DNA from: Pontederia crassipes | Taxonomy: Eukaryota > Streptophyta > Magnoliopsida > Commelinales > Pontederiaceae | Length of the DNA stretch: 64,000 nt | Assembly (NCBI GenBank): GCA_030549335.1 | Contig: CM060195.1 | Coordinates: forward strand, 46,010,991-46,074,990 | Direction of reading: 5' to 3' | Part shown: positions 39,101-50,960 of the stretch, in pieces | Numbering within the stretch: the stretch's first letter is position 1 | Layout: every line of letters starts with the position of its first letter | Notes under the pieces: model-generated | The model's input: the letters and a program-made list of their open reading frames with translations, nothing else | Told to the model about the DNA's origin: nothing | The model's database searches: none | Made by a program: the position numbers and the translations under genes

Positions 39101-40209
39101 GATTTTGCAACTTGTTATTATTAACTTAAATAAATTTAAACGTTATATATCTGAGAATTTAGTTCGAATTCAATTATAAGTAATAGAAGTAATAAGAACT
39201 TATTGTTGACAAGTATTTATTAGTGTATTTTTTTACTGTAATCAACAATGCCTATGATCTGTGCAGTGTTTAGTTCGACCAAATAAGAATGAATACCTAT
39301 CTCGTCCATTCAGAACAATTGGAGTGGAGTGGATGTGACTCCTCGTCTTTTAAATAGAAGTAAGTTCGAGTCGATGGAAAAAAAATTTATTAAAACTCTC
39401 ATTTGTCATTATCAGACACAATTCGAAGCAACCTCATCAAATTATTTAAATTCGAAGATGAAATGATCTTTAATCCGAGAACAATTGATATAATAGTTAA
39501 AGTACAAATTGAATCATCGACGTCCTTATTCAGCATCTAAAATCGGTAATTAAAAAAATAAAAATACCTCATCTGGTCAGTCCGATGGGTCAAATGGTTC
39601 AACTAGGAAGAGTCAGTCATGACGGCTGTTGTAAATTTAAATGCATCTGCACGGTCACTGACATGCGAATCCAAGTTCACTGGTTTTGACTATGATAGTG
39701 CTACGTACCTCGTTCAAAAAAAAACCCGAGGCCTGTGATGAGTGATAGGCAATTTTTTAAATTAAAATGTCAAATTCGAATATTTATAATTTTTTAAATT
39801 TGTGGATGTAAAAGTTTTTTATATAAAATTTTACTTGCAATTTTGCGATTCTTTAGACATGAGACCATCAATTGAATTCATTTTATTAAATTAGTTAAAT
39901 ATAACATTCAACTGACTTTTAATTTATAAACTGGACACATAATTATTAACGTCACATGAATTAAATCGTATATGAGACGGCTCAAAAAAATATTTGAGCC
40001 CAACAAATTATTCATTATGAATATTAAAGTCAGACTACATCGGGTGATCCAACCTGTCCATTTGGATGTGAGTCCGATCCCATATAGTTTAAAATGAAAA
40101 TAAAAAGTGATAAATAAATCAGATACAATGGTAACATGGTTGAATTAGTACATGAGGTTTCAATTTGTCTTTTCAAAAAAAAAGTAATAATAACGACATA
40201 TATGAAGGA
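36172..40209. other. Intergenic region between the NHL gene and the LINE
   Basis: Begins with the NHL gene's promoter/leader, then AT-rich sequence. No gene recognised. The region at 37280-37590 has mirrored AGAGAAGAGAAA/TTTCTCTTTTC words that may be a decayed MITE, but no clear termini. Confidence 0.5.
36773..36885. repeat. 56-bp perfect tandem duplication
   Basis: The unit beginning CAGGTCAGTTCTTAGATGC occurs twice head to tail with no visible mismatch, implying a recent slip or an assembly duplication. Confidence 0.95.
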
Positions 40210-40228
40210 ACCTCATAATGCATTAATA

Positions 40229-42250
40229 CAACAACAACAACAACAAAGCCTTATCCCACTAGGTGGGGTCGGCTACATGGATCATACGACGCCATTCCGC
40301 TCTATTAGTAACCAAACCTTTCGGTATATTATTCACCAATAGATCTTGCTCTATTAGTTCGCCAAGTGTCCGCCTTGGCCTCCCTCTCCCTCTTTTAATC
40401 GGACTCCAGATTATTTGATCTACTCTTCTTACTGGCGCATCTAATGGTCTTCTCTGAACATGACCAAACCATCTCAAACGATTCTCTACCATTTTCTCAC
40501 TAATATGAGCCACTCCGACTCGTTCACGTATATGGTCATTCCTAATCTTATCTAATCTTGTATGACCACACATCCATCTCAACATCCTCATTTCGGCTAC
40601 CCTCACTTTACGTTCATATTGTCCCTTCATAGCCCAACATTCACTACCATATAACACTGCTGGCCTTATAGCAGTACGATAGAATTTTCCTTTAACTTTA
40701 TTGGGTACTTTTCTATCACAAAGAACTCCAGTGGCTTTCCTCCACTTACACCAACCAGCTTGAATTCTATGATTAACATCGTCATCAATCTCACCATCTT
40801 GTCTTACAATTGATCCTAAATATTTAAACTTTGTCACTTGAGGAATTATATCCTCCCCTAACCTAACTTTCAAATCGTCTCTAAGTTGTTTATTTGTGAA
40901 ATTGCTATGCATATATTCTGTTTTATTCCTACTTAAACGAAAACCCTTTGACTCCAACGTATTTCTCCATATTTCCAATTTTGTATTAATCTCTTCTCTT
41001 GAATCCGCTAAAAGTACTATATCATCCGCAAATAGCATGCACTTAGGTATCTCCTCTGTGATACTCTCGGTTATAGCATCGATAACTAAGTTAAATAGAT
41101 ACGGGCTTAAAGCTGATCCTTGATGTAGGCCAATTCCTATAGGAAATTCATTTGTCTCACCTCCGGGTGTCCTAACCCTAGTCAATGCCCCATCGTACAT
41201 ATCTTGTATTACCTTAATGTAGGCAACATTCACCCTCTTCTTTTGCAAGGCTTTCCAAAGTACATCCCTTGGTACCCGATCATACGCCTTCTCTAAGTCA
41301 ATGAAAGTCATATGTAAGTCTTTTCTCCTACTTCGATACTTCTCCATCATCCCCCTTAGTAAATAAATCGCCTCTGTAGTGGATCTTCCTGGCATGAACC
41401 CAAATTGTCTCTCAGAAATACTAGTCTCCATTCTCAATCTATGCTCAATCACTTTTTTCCATAATTTCATAGTGTGACTCATAAGTTTAATCCCTCTATA
41501 ATTTGCACAATTCTAAATATCCCCTTTATTTTTGTAAATAGGAACTAATGTACTTAATCTCCAATCATCAGGCATCTTTTTCGACCGTAAAATCTCATTA
41601 AATAGTTTACATAACCACAACACACATTTTTCTCCTAAACATTTCCAAACTTCAATCGGTATACCATCCGGTCCAACGGCTTTACCATTCTCCATTTTCT
41701 TAAGAGCTTCGCTAACCTCCGAGACTCTAATTCTACGATAAAATGACCTATTAAGCTCACATTCGCTAACTGTCAAGTCCTCCAAATCACAACGCGAATC
41801 TTCACATCCATCATTAAATAGCTTATAGAAATACTCTTCCCATCTGTTCTTAATATCTCCTTCAGTAACTAAAACCTTGCCAACTTCATTTTTTATGCAT
41901 CTTACTTGATCCAAATCTCTCGACTCATTCTCTTTGTTCCTTGCAATCTTGTAAATCCTTTGTTCACCCGCCTTTGTCCCTAACTCCTTATAAAACCCCT
42001 CGTATGCTTTAGCACGAGCATCACTAACTGCCTTCTTAGCCTCCCTTTTCGCCAAACGATACTTTTCCCAATTGTCAGAACTATTGTCCAAGTGTATCGC
42101 CTTGAAACAATTCTTCTTATTACGCACCTTTTCTTGGACCTCCTCATTCCACCACCAAGTCTCCTTATCTCGTGGTCCAAAATCTTTTGATTCTCCTAAA
42201 ATGGCTTTAGCAACCATTTCAACCTTTTTTGCCACATTCTTCCACATGAT
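40229..42250 (-). mobile_element. 5'-truncated RTE-clade LINE with 19-bp target duplication
   Basis: The minus-strand element ends in GTGGGATAAGGCTTTG plus (TTG)n, the RTE-type tail. Perfect 19-bp direct repeats ACCTCATAATGCATTAATA flank it (40210-40228 and 42251-42269). It keeps the end of the linker and the reverse transcriptase but lacks the endonuclease and 5' region, so it is truncated at insertion. The perfect flanks and long open frame point to a young copy. Confidence 0.95.
40259..42247 (-). pseudogene. RTE LINE reverse transcriptase, broken by one in-frame stop
   Basis: One reading frame runs from 42247 to 40259 with a single TAG at 41515-41513. Upstream of the stop: the linker, then GKAVGPDGIPIEVWKCLGE (RT motif 1) and STLVPIYKNKGDI. 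Downstream: FGFMPGRSTTEAIYLLR, FIDLEKAYDRVPRDVLWKAL with the first catalytic Asp, GLHQGSALSPYLFNLVID, the catalytic box FADDIVLLAD, the thumb, and a C-terminal region (CGHTRLDKIRNDHIRERVGV) typical of plant RTE elements. The stop falls where the family usually has Gln, consistent with a CAG to TAG change. The endonuclease is missing, so the copy could not move by itself even without the stop. Confidence 0.92.
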
Positions 42251-42269
42251 ACCTCATAATGCATTAATA

Positions 42270-42850
42270 TAATAAAAAAATCTTAGGAAAAAAGTATAAA
42301 TTGGACAATAATAAAATGGATAAAATTAAAAAATATGTTAAGAAGGAGAAATTCTAGAAACAATTAAAAATAAAGCACGTCAATTGATAATAAACAAATG
42401 AGAGAATTACAAAGGAAGTGGGCAAAAATATGACTAGGATTTTAGTTTTTGAAATAATAACTTACTATATTAGCAATAATATTTCAAAAGAGAGAAACTA
42501 CCATCTAAATCAATATTTAGCGGCGAAACATTCGAAATATTTAGTCATTTTATAATATTTTTATTCGTACTTTATCTCCCACTTTGTCGTAATACTGTGA
42601 TATTAAGGCCGAGCTCGGTTGAATCGTCTATACTACTTATAGGTCGTTTTTTAAAATATTAACATGTTAGTCATGAAGGTGATATTATTTCGATCAATAA
42701 TATTTTTTTATTACAAAAATGGACAACAAGTGAAATAAACTTTAAAATAAATGAAACAATATTCTTTCTAATTTAAATTTGGCTGAGGATCGTTAATCTG
42801 ATTCAAAGTTTTTAGATGTGATAAATACAAGCGAAGGATAGAGGGCTACG
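42270..42850. other. AT-rich intergenic sequence, no gene seen
   Basis: Lies between the LINE and the CACTA element. No recognisable exon or repeat. Confidence 0.55.
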
Positions 42851-43029
42851 CACTACAAGAAAAATCGTTATTTCCGACGGATATTGTCGATGGTCGAATT
42901 GAAGGATTTTGCGACAGCTAAATCTTTCTCACGACTTAAACCGTCATAACTTTCGACGGTAAAATAACCATCCCAAGTTTCGACAATTACGACCACCGGA
43001 ACTTCCGATGATTTCAAAGATGTTCCCAA

Positions 43030-43830
43030 GGCTTAAGACATGGAAAATTGAAGAAAAAAATATTTTATATTATAATGTATATTTTATGTTATAATGATGA
43101 CGTCAAGCAGTCATAACTTCCCACGGCTATAGTTGTGGAAAATTTGAAATATAATTTTATATTATATCATATATTTTATAATAAAAGGAATGGCATTCCG
43201 ACGACTACGACATTCGAAACTTTTCACGGCTAAAGCCGTGGAAAACTTAAAATCTAATTTTGTAGTATAACGTATGTTTTATATTATAATGATGGGCATA
43301 GCCGTCGGAACTTCCAAAGGCTACCGTCGTGGGAAATCTGAAATATAATTTTGTGTCATAACGTATATCTTATATTAAAAGGGATGTCGCGAAACTTTCC
43401 ATGGCTACAACTCTGAACAGCCGTGAAAACCTGAAATATAATTTTGTATTATCACGTATATTTCCTATTTATAATGATGGCTTTCCGATGGCCGCGGCTA
43501 CATTCATGGGAAGCTTGAAATAAATTTTTGTGTTATAACGTATATCTTATATTGAATGGGATGGCATGAAACTTCCCATTGCTACAACTCTAAAAACCTT
43601 AAATATAATTTTGTATGATAACATATGTTTTATATTAAAAGGGATGGCGGGTATAGTCGTGGGAAATCTGAATAAATATTATATATATAAGGTATATTTT
43701 ATATTAAAAGGATGCAGTTCCGATGGCTACGGTCGTCAGAACTTTCCACAACTACAACCATGTAAAAACTATATTTTCTATTATAACGTAGTATGTGTTT
43801 CGACTAATGTAGTCGTCGGTAAGTCCATTA
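43030..43830. repeat. Diverged subterminal tandem repeat of the CACTA element, about 8-9 units
   Basis: Units of roughly 70-105 bases each contain GTGGGAAA, TTGAAATATAATTTTGTA, TATAACGTATATTTTATATT, AAAGGGATGGC and a GGCTACGGTCGT-type word. The units differ by point changes and partial deletions. Subterminal arrays bind the element's own DNA-binding protein in known CACTA systems; the same role here is inference. Confidence 0.8.
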
Positions 43831-43949
43831 CTTAACATTCTATTCCCCCGTTCACTACTCCCCCATGTGACCCCCCATCATGAACGTTGATCCCCCCAAA
43901 CGGCGACCCGCTCCTACTGACTCTCCAGCAATCTGCCTCTCCCACTCCG

Positions 43950-44004
43950 AGACGTGCTCCCACTGATGCGTCGGCGACCCGCTCCCACTGATGCGTCGGC
44001 GACC
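43950..44004. repeat. 24-bp tandem duplication within the CACTA element
   Basis: GCTCCCACTGATGCGTCGGC recurs head to tail in a GC-rich internal block that differs from the AT-rich rest of the element. Confidence 0.75.
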
Positions 44005-44024
44005 TGACTCTCCCTCTCTAGCGA

Positions 44025-44040
44025 CCCCCCCCCCCCCCCC
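44025..44040. repeat. Poly-C tract (16)
   Basis: A run of 16 C in the GC-rich block of the CACTA element. Its length may be unreliable in the assembly. Confidence 0.9.
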
Positions 44041-45635
44041 AACGGTGACCCGCCCCCACTCACGTGGCTGCTACATGCCTCTCTCGTTTCGAAGTCTCGC
44101 TCTGGCGATCCCACTTCGAAGGACACTCGCCTTTAGTGACCCTACTCCCACTCCGGCGATCCCCTCAGTTGATTCCATCCACGGTACACTTCGGCCCCCT
44201 CATGTGATTTCCCCCCGACTTGATGTAGTCGGCTTCCTATGGTCGTCACGGCCAAATCCGGCCATTCACATCATGACCGTCCACGTCATGACCAAATTCG
44301 ATCCTTCATAGCCATCACGGTCGTGTCCGTTCACGATCGTGACGTTTGTTCATGCCACATCCGGTTGTTCACGGCCATGAATGGCCACATCCGACCCTTC
44401 ACGGCCATGAATAGTCATGAACGGTCAGATCTGACCGTTCACGACAGTCGCGTGGACATCCATGGCCAGATTCGCCCCGACGACTATGGTAATAATTTCA
44501 AAATGTTATTTACCATTATATACATGTTATTATTATATGTTGGCATTTCTTACTTTAGTAATTTAAATTTATTCTTCACTTGTGTCACTTGTGTCACTTG
44601 TGTTTTTTGTGTCACAATAGAACTAATTCTCATCATGTATGATTGATACAAGAATTTAATATTATACCACATTGGCAAGTCAGTCAATACAATTTCAACA
44701 TGAAGTAATTATTAAGTGTTCTTGTGTAAAATTTCAAAGCACAAAAATGAAAATTTCGGAGATAGTTATGATTTATGCTTTTCAAATTATTTCAAATAGA
44801 GTCTACGATGTCTCCATATAAATCATCAAATCACATATGTATTCTTTACCTTCTAGTGAGTGTTTCTATTTTATTCAATATATTTAGCATTTCACAAGAA
44901 TTTAGATTAATTCATTTCTTCTCAAAAGTGCCACCGGATATTAAAATTTGGTTCTCGAGTTATACATATGATTCAATTTCTGAAGATGCGACAAAGGATG
45001 TGGCCGAATTTCAGGTTAATGTGATGCAATTATATTTTTATTGTGCAATGACAAGTTAATTTATTATGTAAATATTACTTTTTATTGTAGATGTTTCCTT
45101 TTGATAAACGAAAAAGCGAGGAGAAAGAGAAGCGACAAAGAAGGGAAAAGAGAAGTCCACTCCTAAAAAAATGGAGGTGGAGAGAAGGCCATTATATCTA
45201 GACCTATAGGGATTCACATAATAGAGCGACAAATTGTACCGGAACTTCTTTCAGACGATAACTCAATGGAGGACATGGGATACAGATGCTTGACATTGCT
45301 TTTACATTGAGAAATTAGTATAAAAATATATTTTCATATTACAAATATATATATATATATATATCTTTTTTATTTAGCATTTTTACCAAATATATATCTT
45401 ATTATGTTTTTATAGGTTTTTCCCATCAAAACATGTTGTAGCTACTTGTACTAAAGTAATTAGATAGTGGTATACTAAGATATGGCTTACATTGAGAGAT
45501 ATTCCTTATATTACAATACATGTTATTTAGAGAATTTCAGACTATAATCTTCAATTGCTTACTGACAAATTTTTATGGCTTACAATACAATTTTTTTGTA
45601 ATTTATTTTAATCCAAATGTCTTCCTTTAAAGGCT

Positions 45636-45909
45636 GACGTGTGGTGGGATCCAGAGCACATAGAGCACACGTGGAAGGCATTTAATTCTAGATGCTCGAG
45701 ACGATTGTCATCAATGTTGTCGAATGCACGGACTGCAGGAGAACGGTCCAATTGGATTTGAGAGACAGTTTGCAACGAGTTATTAACTACATGGTCCATT
45801 GAGACATATAAATCCAAGTGTGAAAAGGTGAGGCAATCGAGAATCCGATCAAGGAGCATACCTGCATGTGGATGGTTGTGTATCTACTTATACAATTGCG
45901 AGGAGATTG
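45636..45909 (+). pseudogene. Remnant of a Ptta/En/Spm-type plant transposase (CACTA)
   Basis: The plus-strand frame from 45636 reads HTWKAFNSRCSRRLSSMLSNAR, then GERSNWI, an in-frame TGA, and ETVCNELLTTW, then YKSKCEKVRQSR. About 20 codons later the family's Ser-Leu-His-Thr-Gly-Gly-Ser block appears in the +1 frame as YLHVDGCVSTYTIARRL. So one stop and one frameshift break it. A GT just after and an AG at about 45976 suggest an intron, followed by KTLREVRFFFKLIKRK, which fits the next segment of the family weakly. Confidence 0.75.
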
Positions 45910-46905
45910 GTAAACATTTGTAACTTTATAATTTCATCTGATGAATTTAATATTCTAACTTTGGTTTTAATTGCAGGAAAAAAAAGATAGGTAAAACACT
46001 CAGAGAAGTGAGATTTTTCTTTAAACTCATCAAAAGAAAATTTTCAAATGAGTTTCATCATTTGCTCGGGAGACAAATGTAAGAGTATACTTTGATAACG
46101 TTGTATACTCTTTTAAATGAATTAACAAATGTCACTTTGTAAATTTTTAGAAGAGTTACAAAGTAAAAGAAATCGAGCACCATACACCGGTCACGTAGGT
46201 GGGGGCGACGCCATTGATCTCTCGACAATTATGGACGGATCATGTTGGAGTGAAGAATGGACGCATCTACGGTCTCAATCCTCCGTTAGTCATGTTGGAT
46301 ATGGCCGAAAATCAATATCCGCTTATCCAAGTCAAGTTGTGCAACAAGTATTCGATAACATATGACTATAAGAATATGAGTCCAACAAAAGGTCTGAGAA
46401 GATATTCTATAAGAATATGAGCAGCGACAATAAGCATTTGAGCAACAACAATGACAATAAATAAAAAACAATGATGGTGACGAGTACGACAATGATGGTG
46501 ACGACCACAAACTCGAAAATTTGGAGAAATTTTACGAATTTTTCGAAAAAATTATATGTATTTGAATTTATTTATTTATTTTTATAATTAATAATTTTTT
46601 TATTTTCATTTATGTAATTTATTAAATTATTCAAATTTATTTAATTTCTAACATAAATTTGTTTTATTTTAAAAAAATCTCACAACTCGAGCCGTGAGAA
46701 CTTTTTACGACTTGAGCCGCAGTAAAATTTGCCACGACTTAGGTCGTGAGAACTTCTGACGACTATTATAGAAGCATCGAAAAATATTTGCGACGAGCAA
46801 TTTTCCGATGACTATCATCCGTCGCAAACATTTCTTTTCGATGGATTATTCATATTTTCCGATGGTTCATACGGTGGGAAATAAACTATTTTTCTTGTAG
46901 TGACA

Positions 46906-49402
46906 TGGAGTCTTTTTTTCCTTTATTTTATTTTCTTTTTGCGAACTACTCAAGTTGTCATTGTAAATTTGTACAACTTGTGAACCAACATGCCAAAGAG
47001 TACATGCAAGATGATATGGAATCTGATCCATGATACATATATTGTTCCTTTCCGGCCAGAGCCAATAATTTAATCTGATCGTTAACTAAGACAAGTCGTT
47101 TTGCTTCATGCAGATGTTCATACGGCGCCATACCACAAGCAGGTAGAAATGGGAGACAGAGATGGCGAGGGCACATGGCCTATGACTACGAGAGCTCTAA
47201 GACAAAATACATTTCCTCTTCGCAGCATGCTGCTGTTCATCCAGAAACTAATAAGTAAATATTTTACCCCACGAGATTCAAAAGTTATCATTAATTAAAT
47301 ACATTTCCTCTTCGCAGCATGCTGCTGTTCATCCAGAAACTAATACATTTCCTCTTCGCAGCATGCTGCTGTTCATCGTGATTTTTACTTAAATTCTTTC
47401 GTATGATTCTATTAACTTTTTCTACTATTTTGTATTTATGGAAATACTGAAATATTTTCCATGAACGTGTCCTATTTTTAATATTTAAAAAATTAATTAT
47501 CCATTATACTTTTCGAATTCAAAGTTAGTGCATGTGGAAATTTTGGTTTTTGCTGTTATTTTGCTCCAATTTTGATTTATAATTTAAAGCACGTACATTT
47601 ATATTTTTTTCGGGTGGGGAAAATCTGGTTCAACTTTTTCTTTTTATTACTTTTCTGAGTTTGACTCGCCTGTTTGGTGTCTGTGATGTGTGTGTCCTCT
47701 TTATCGCCTTTTTCTCAAAGATCCATCCCCTCCACCCCCATATTCGTTCCTATCAAAATTTTAAGACTTTAAATTCTTATGTCAATTTTAGAATTAAAAA
47801 ACAATCTGATTCCCTCAATTATTTATGTTATTATATTAAAATATAAATTATAAGTTGGCACATTGATTCTCACACTTACAACTATAAAGTGACAATGAGT
47901 TCAAATTCTCTTACTTTCCTTAACCTTAATTCATATTATTTATGCACCAACTCCTTATTTGCATATTTTCATTTCACACATTTGAATAAAGTTTTAGGAT
48001 ATTCAATTATATCTTTGCACTTGAATTTTTTCTTCTTAAATCGGAGGAGCTGCAGCATAATCGCCATAAGGCCCATAACTAGTGCAACACAGGCATAACA
48101 AAAAGTTTAAAATGTGGCAAAAGTATAATGCTTTTATACCTTTTTTTTAAAAGACAATTGATAACTTATCTATTAATAAAAGGTCAAGGAAAAGATTATT
48201 CTTGCTAATTCTGCAATGAGAAATTTACCTAAAATTATGAAAAAATATTATGACGTTAAAGGGAGGCCATAAACGATATTCAACTCTAAGTAGGCTTCTA
48301 AAAGTTGAAGTGGAATGGATAAAAGTTCTTTATTGCTTAAGCAAATATTTTAAATTTGAACATTTGTGAATATATAATTTTTTCGTTTAAAGTGTCATCC
48401 GTCAAGCATATTGTTCAGAGCGATATTAAATTAATCGGACTCGATGATAATCTGAGAGTCTAATATATGATTAGTGCGTATAATCAGTGTCACTTGCCTA
48501 ATAATGAATAGTTGAAAGAGGCGAAGAGGAGCAGAAGTGGCTTTTACGCTTTTCTTGTTCTTAATCGATCATGGTGTTTATATACGATCAGTATGAATTT
48601 TTTATTTGTTGGATTAATAATTAATTTTTTAAATGATGCATTATTGTTATTTGTATTTCGAACCGTTTCATTTAGTGCTTTTCGAACCTTAATTATTATG
48701 GATATATTGAAAAAAAAGCTGGATTTTGCGGTTTTTTTTTTCGTCACAACAAAAATTCCTCCTACTTTATTAGAATAGTTTGATTTGATAAATTACTTTG
48801 AGGTGTGTTTGAATATAGTAAAACATAATGATGACGAATTAAAGAAATGATGAAAAAATAGATGTGATAGATTAATATTTCATAAATTTTGAATTAAAAA
48901 TTGGTATTGTAAATAGAAAATATAATATTACTAATAAATAAAAATAAAAGTATAAATTATAAATTTATTACTAAAAATTTGGTTAAAATATATTATTAAA
49001 TATAAAAATCATTTTTTCAATAATTTATATTTAACGAAATATTTAGTTTTTTAATAAAATAATAAGTAATAAATATTATTATAATAATTCTTATTATTCA
49101 TATTTTACACATAATAAATAAATTACTATATATAAAATAGTTAAAAAGAATAAAAAACTAAAAAAAAGAGTTTGTAAAATAAAAAAAGAGTCACCTCATT
49201 TATCAAGAAAAATTCAAAGGATCATGATTCCGCCACATTTATTGCGCCCCGCCGCATCATATCGTTTTGAGGAACCAAGTGAAACCATGAGCTCATTACA
49301 TCTAATTCCAATTGTCAAACGTCACCATAATATCCATCCAACGTGATCATCGAAAAATACAAAAAGATATCTCAAAATTTGCAAAGATCCAATAAATAAA
49401 TT
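46906..49402. other. Intergenic region, no gene seen
   Basis: AT-rich, with the triplicated repeat at 47209-47377. The short frames have no recognisable domain. Confidence 0.55.
47209..47377. repeat. Triplicated ~42-bp unit with a palindromic core
   Basis: The unit TACATTTCCTCTTCGCAG followed by the palindrome CAGCATGCTG occurs at 47209-47250, 47300-47342 and 47344-47377. The first two copies are separated by 49 bases, the last two are adjacent. The copies are identical over their shared length. Confidence 0.9.
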
Positions 49403-49420
49403 GGGGGGGGGGGGGGGGGG
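49403..49420. repeat. Poly-G tract (18)
   Basis: An 18-base G run in an AT-rich region, directly before the CACTA-like relic. Likely length-unstable and hard to sequence. Confidence 0.9.
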
Positions 49421-50340
49421 ATATTAAGAAAAAATCGTTACAATTTATCACGAATTTTACTATTGCAAAAATGAATACTATGATTTTGTCACAAATGTGA
49501 AAAAATATAAAAATAAATTTGTTATATTAAAATTAATAATGAATCAATTTGTGATTTTGAATTTTATACAATTTCTTAAGTAATTAAAATTTTTTTACTT
49601 TGCAAATTTAAACGAACTTAAATTTCATCGCAGATTGCGAAAGAAAAATACGCCGCAAATTTAAAAGCAATATAATATATTGAATCCTGAGATTTGAGAA
49701 TCCAAGCTTATGAGATATGAAAATATATTTATTAACATTATTTTTAAAATCGTGACGGATTTTGTAATTTGAGGCGGACAATATATTGGACCTCAGGAAT
49801 TCAAGCTCCTGAAATATTAAACTATATTTAAAAAATGGTATTTCCGCGACTGATTAAAAATTCTTTGCAAATTACGAAAAAAGTATAATATATTGGCCCC
49901 TTTAAAATATGAAAATATATTTAATAATATATGTTTGCAAAATTATAATATTTTTTCCTTCACAATTTGTGATAAATTTTAAATTCGTAGCAATTTGCAA
50001 ATGAAAATTTTATCGTAACATTTTAAGGAATAATATATTGGATATCTGAAATTTTCACTCTCAAAATATTAAATGTATATTTAATAACGTATTATTCTCG
50101 AATTTGCGGCAGAAATTTTTTTTTCACAAATTTGTGATGGATTTAATCGGGAAGGAAAAACCCTTGCAATTTAAAAAATGTAGTATATTGGACCTAAAAA
50201 ATTCGGACTCCCAAAAGATTAATTTTTTGTTTAATAATGTATTCGTAACATTATATTATTTTTAAATCTCCACATGACTCAATCCTTTGATATTTCCTGT
50301 GGATTTTCTAGCTGTCGCAAATTACAAAGAAAACAAATCC
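49421..50340. repeat. Diverged tandem repeats, probable relic of a CACTA subterminal region
   Basis: The block starts TATTAAGAAAAAATCGTTAC, close to the CACTA end sequence, and contains at least five diverged units with AATATATTGGACCT, CTCCCAAAATATTAAA, TATATTTAATAATGTAT and TTGCGACGGATTT-like words. No opposite end or coding remnant was identified. Confidence 0.45.
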
Positions 50341-50491
50341 GTTGACAGGATTTTGATAAAGCATAGTTAAGTTCTAAGTCAAATCCTCATGTAAAAAACA
50401 CAGCCTATATTTGCTGATAATATGTTGGTCAATTGGGCATTAGTTCACGTTCATATGCAGTCGAGGAGGAGGCGGGTTTAGACATCCATAC

Positions 50492-50545
50492 TTATAAAAG
50501 GATGTTAGTAATTAAAGTTTATAAAAGGATGTTAGTAATTGAAGT
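50492..50545. repeat. 27-bp tandem duplication
   Basis: TTATAAAAGGATGTTAGTAA occurs twice with period 27; the copies differ at one or two bases. Confidence 0.85.
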
Positions 50546-50642
50546 ATATGTCTTAAATGCCCTCGAGTTAAGACCATGAGGCGAGAGATAGTAAGATTAC
50601 CACTCCAGAGATGACGAATTTAGAGCAATTGCTTATGATAGG

Positions 50643-50952
50643 CAGGGTGTTCACAGATCGAATTTGATTCGAGATCAGATTGAATTGAGTTATTCGATTA
50701 TCATTATTTTTATATTAATTATTTTATTTAAAATAAACATGAAGTATTTTTAAGTACAAAATTTATTATTTAAATTATCTATATATTATCTATATTTAAA
50801 ATAGTTGATTTTATATTTTACAATTTAAAATGATATCTCATAGATTAAAAAAAGTTTAAATTTAAAAAAAAAAGATAAGAAAAAATCTGGATCATCAGGT
50901 CGGGTTGAATTTTTAAGCTAACCGGTTCGATTCGAACCGATGCACACTTGTA
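50643..50952. mobile_element. hAT-like MITE, short
   Basis: The left end CAGGGTGTTCACAGATCGAA and inverted right end TACAAGTGTGCATCGGTTCG are related to the TAGGGGTGTTCA hAT MITE group. Flanks ATGATAGG (50635-50642) and GTGATAGG (50953-50960) match at 7 of 8. The right subterminal region has AACCGGTTCGATTCGAACC, a small palindrome. Confidence 0.65.
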
Positions 50953-50960
50953 GTGATAGG

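Larger units (their letters stand above)
42851..46902 (+). mobile_element. CACTA (EnSpm) transposon, degenerate
   Basis: Termini CACTACAAGAAAAATCG (left) and the inverted CACTACAAGAAAAATAG (right) are diagnostic of CACTA elements. Three-base flanks are ACG and ACA (one mismatch). Subterminal repeats with CGTGGGAAnTT and CGACGG motifs fill the first kb and the last 230 bases. A remnant of the Ptta/En/Spm protein lies at 45636-45909. No TNP2-type transposase is recognised in the 4-kb body, so this is a non-autonomous or decayed copy. Confidence 0.9.
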
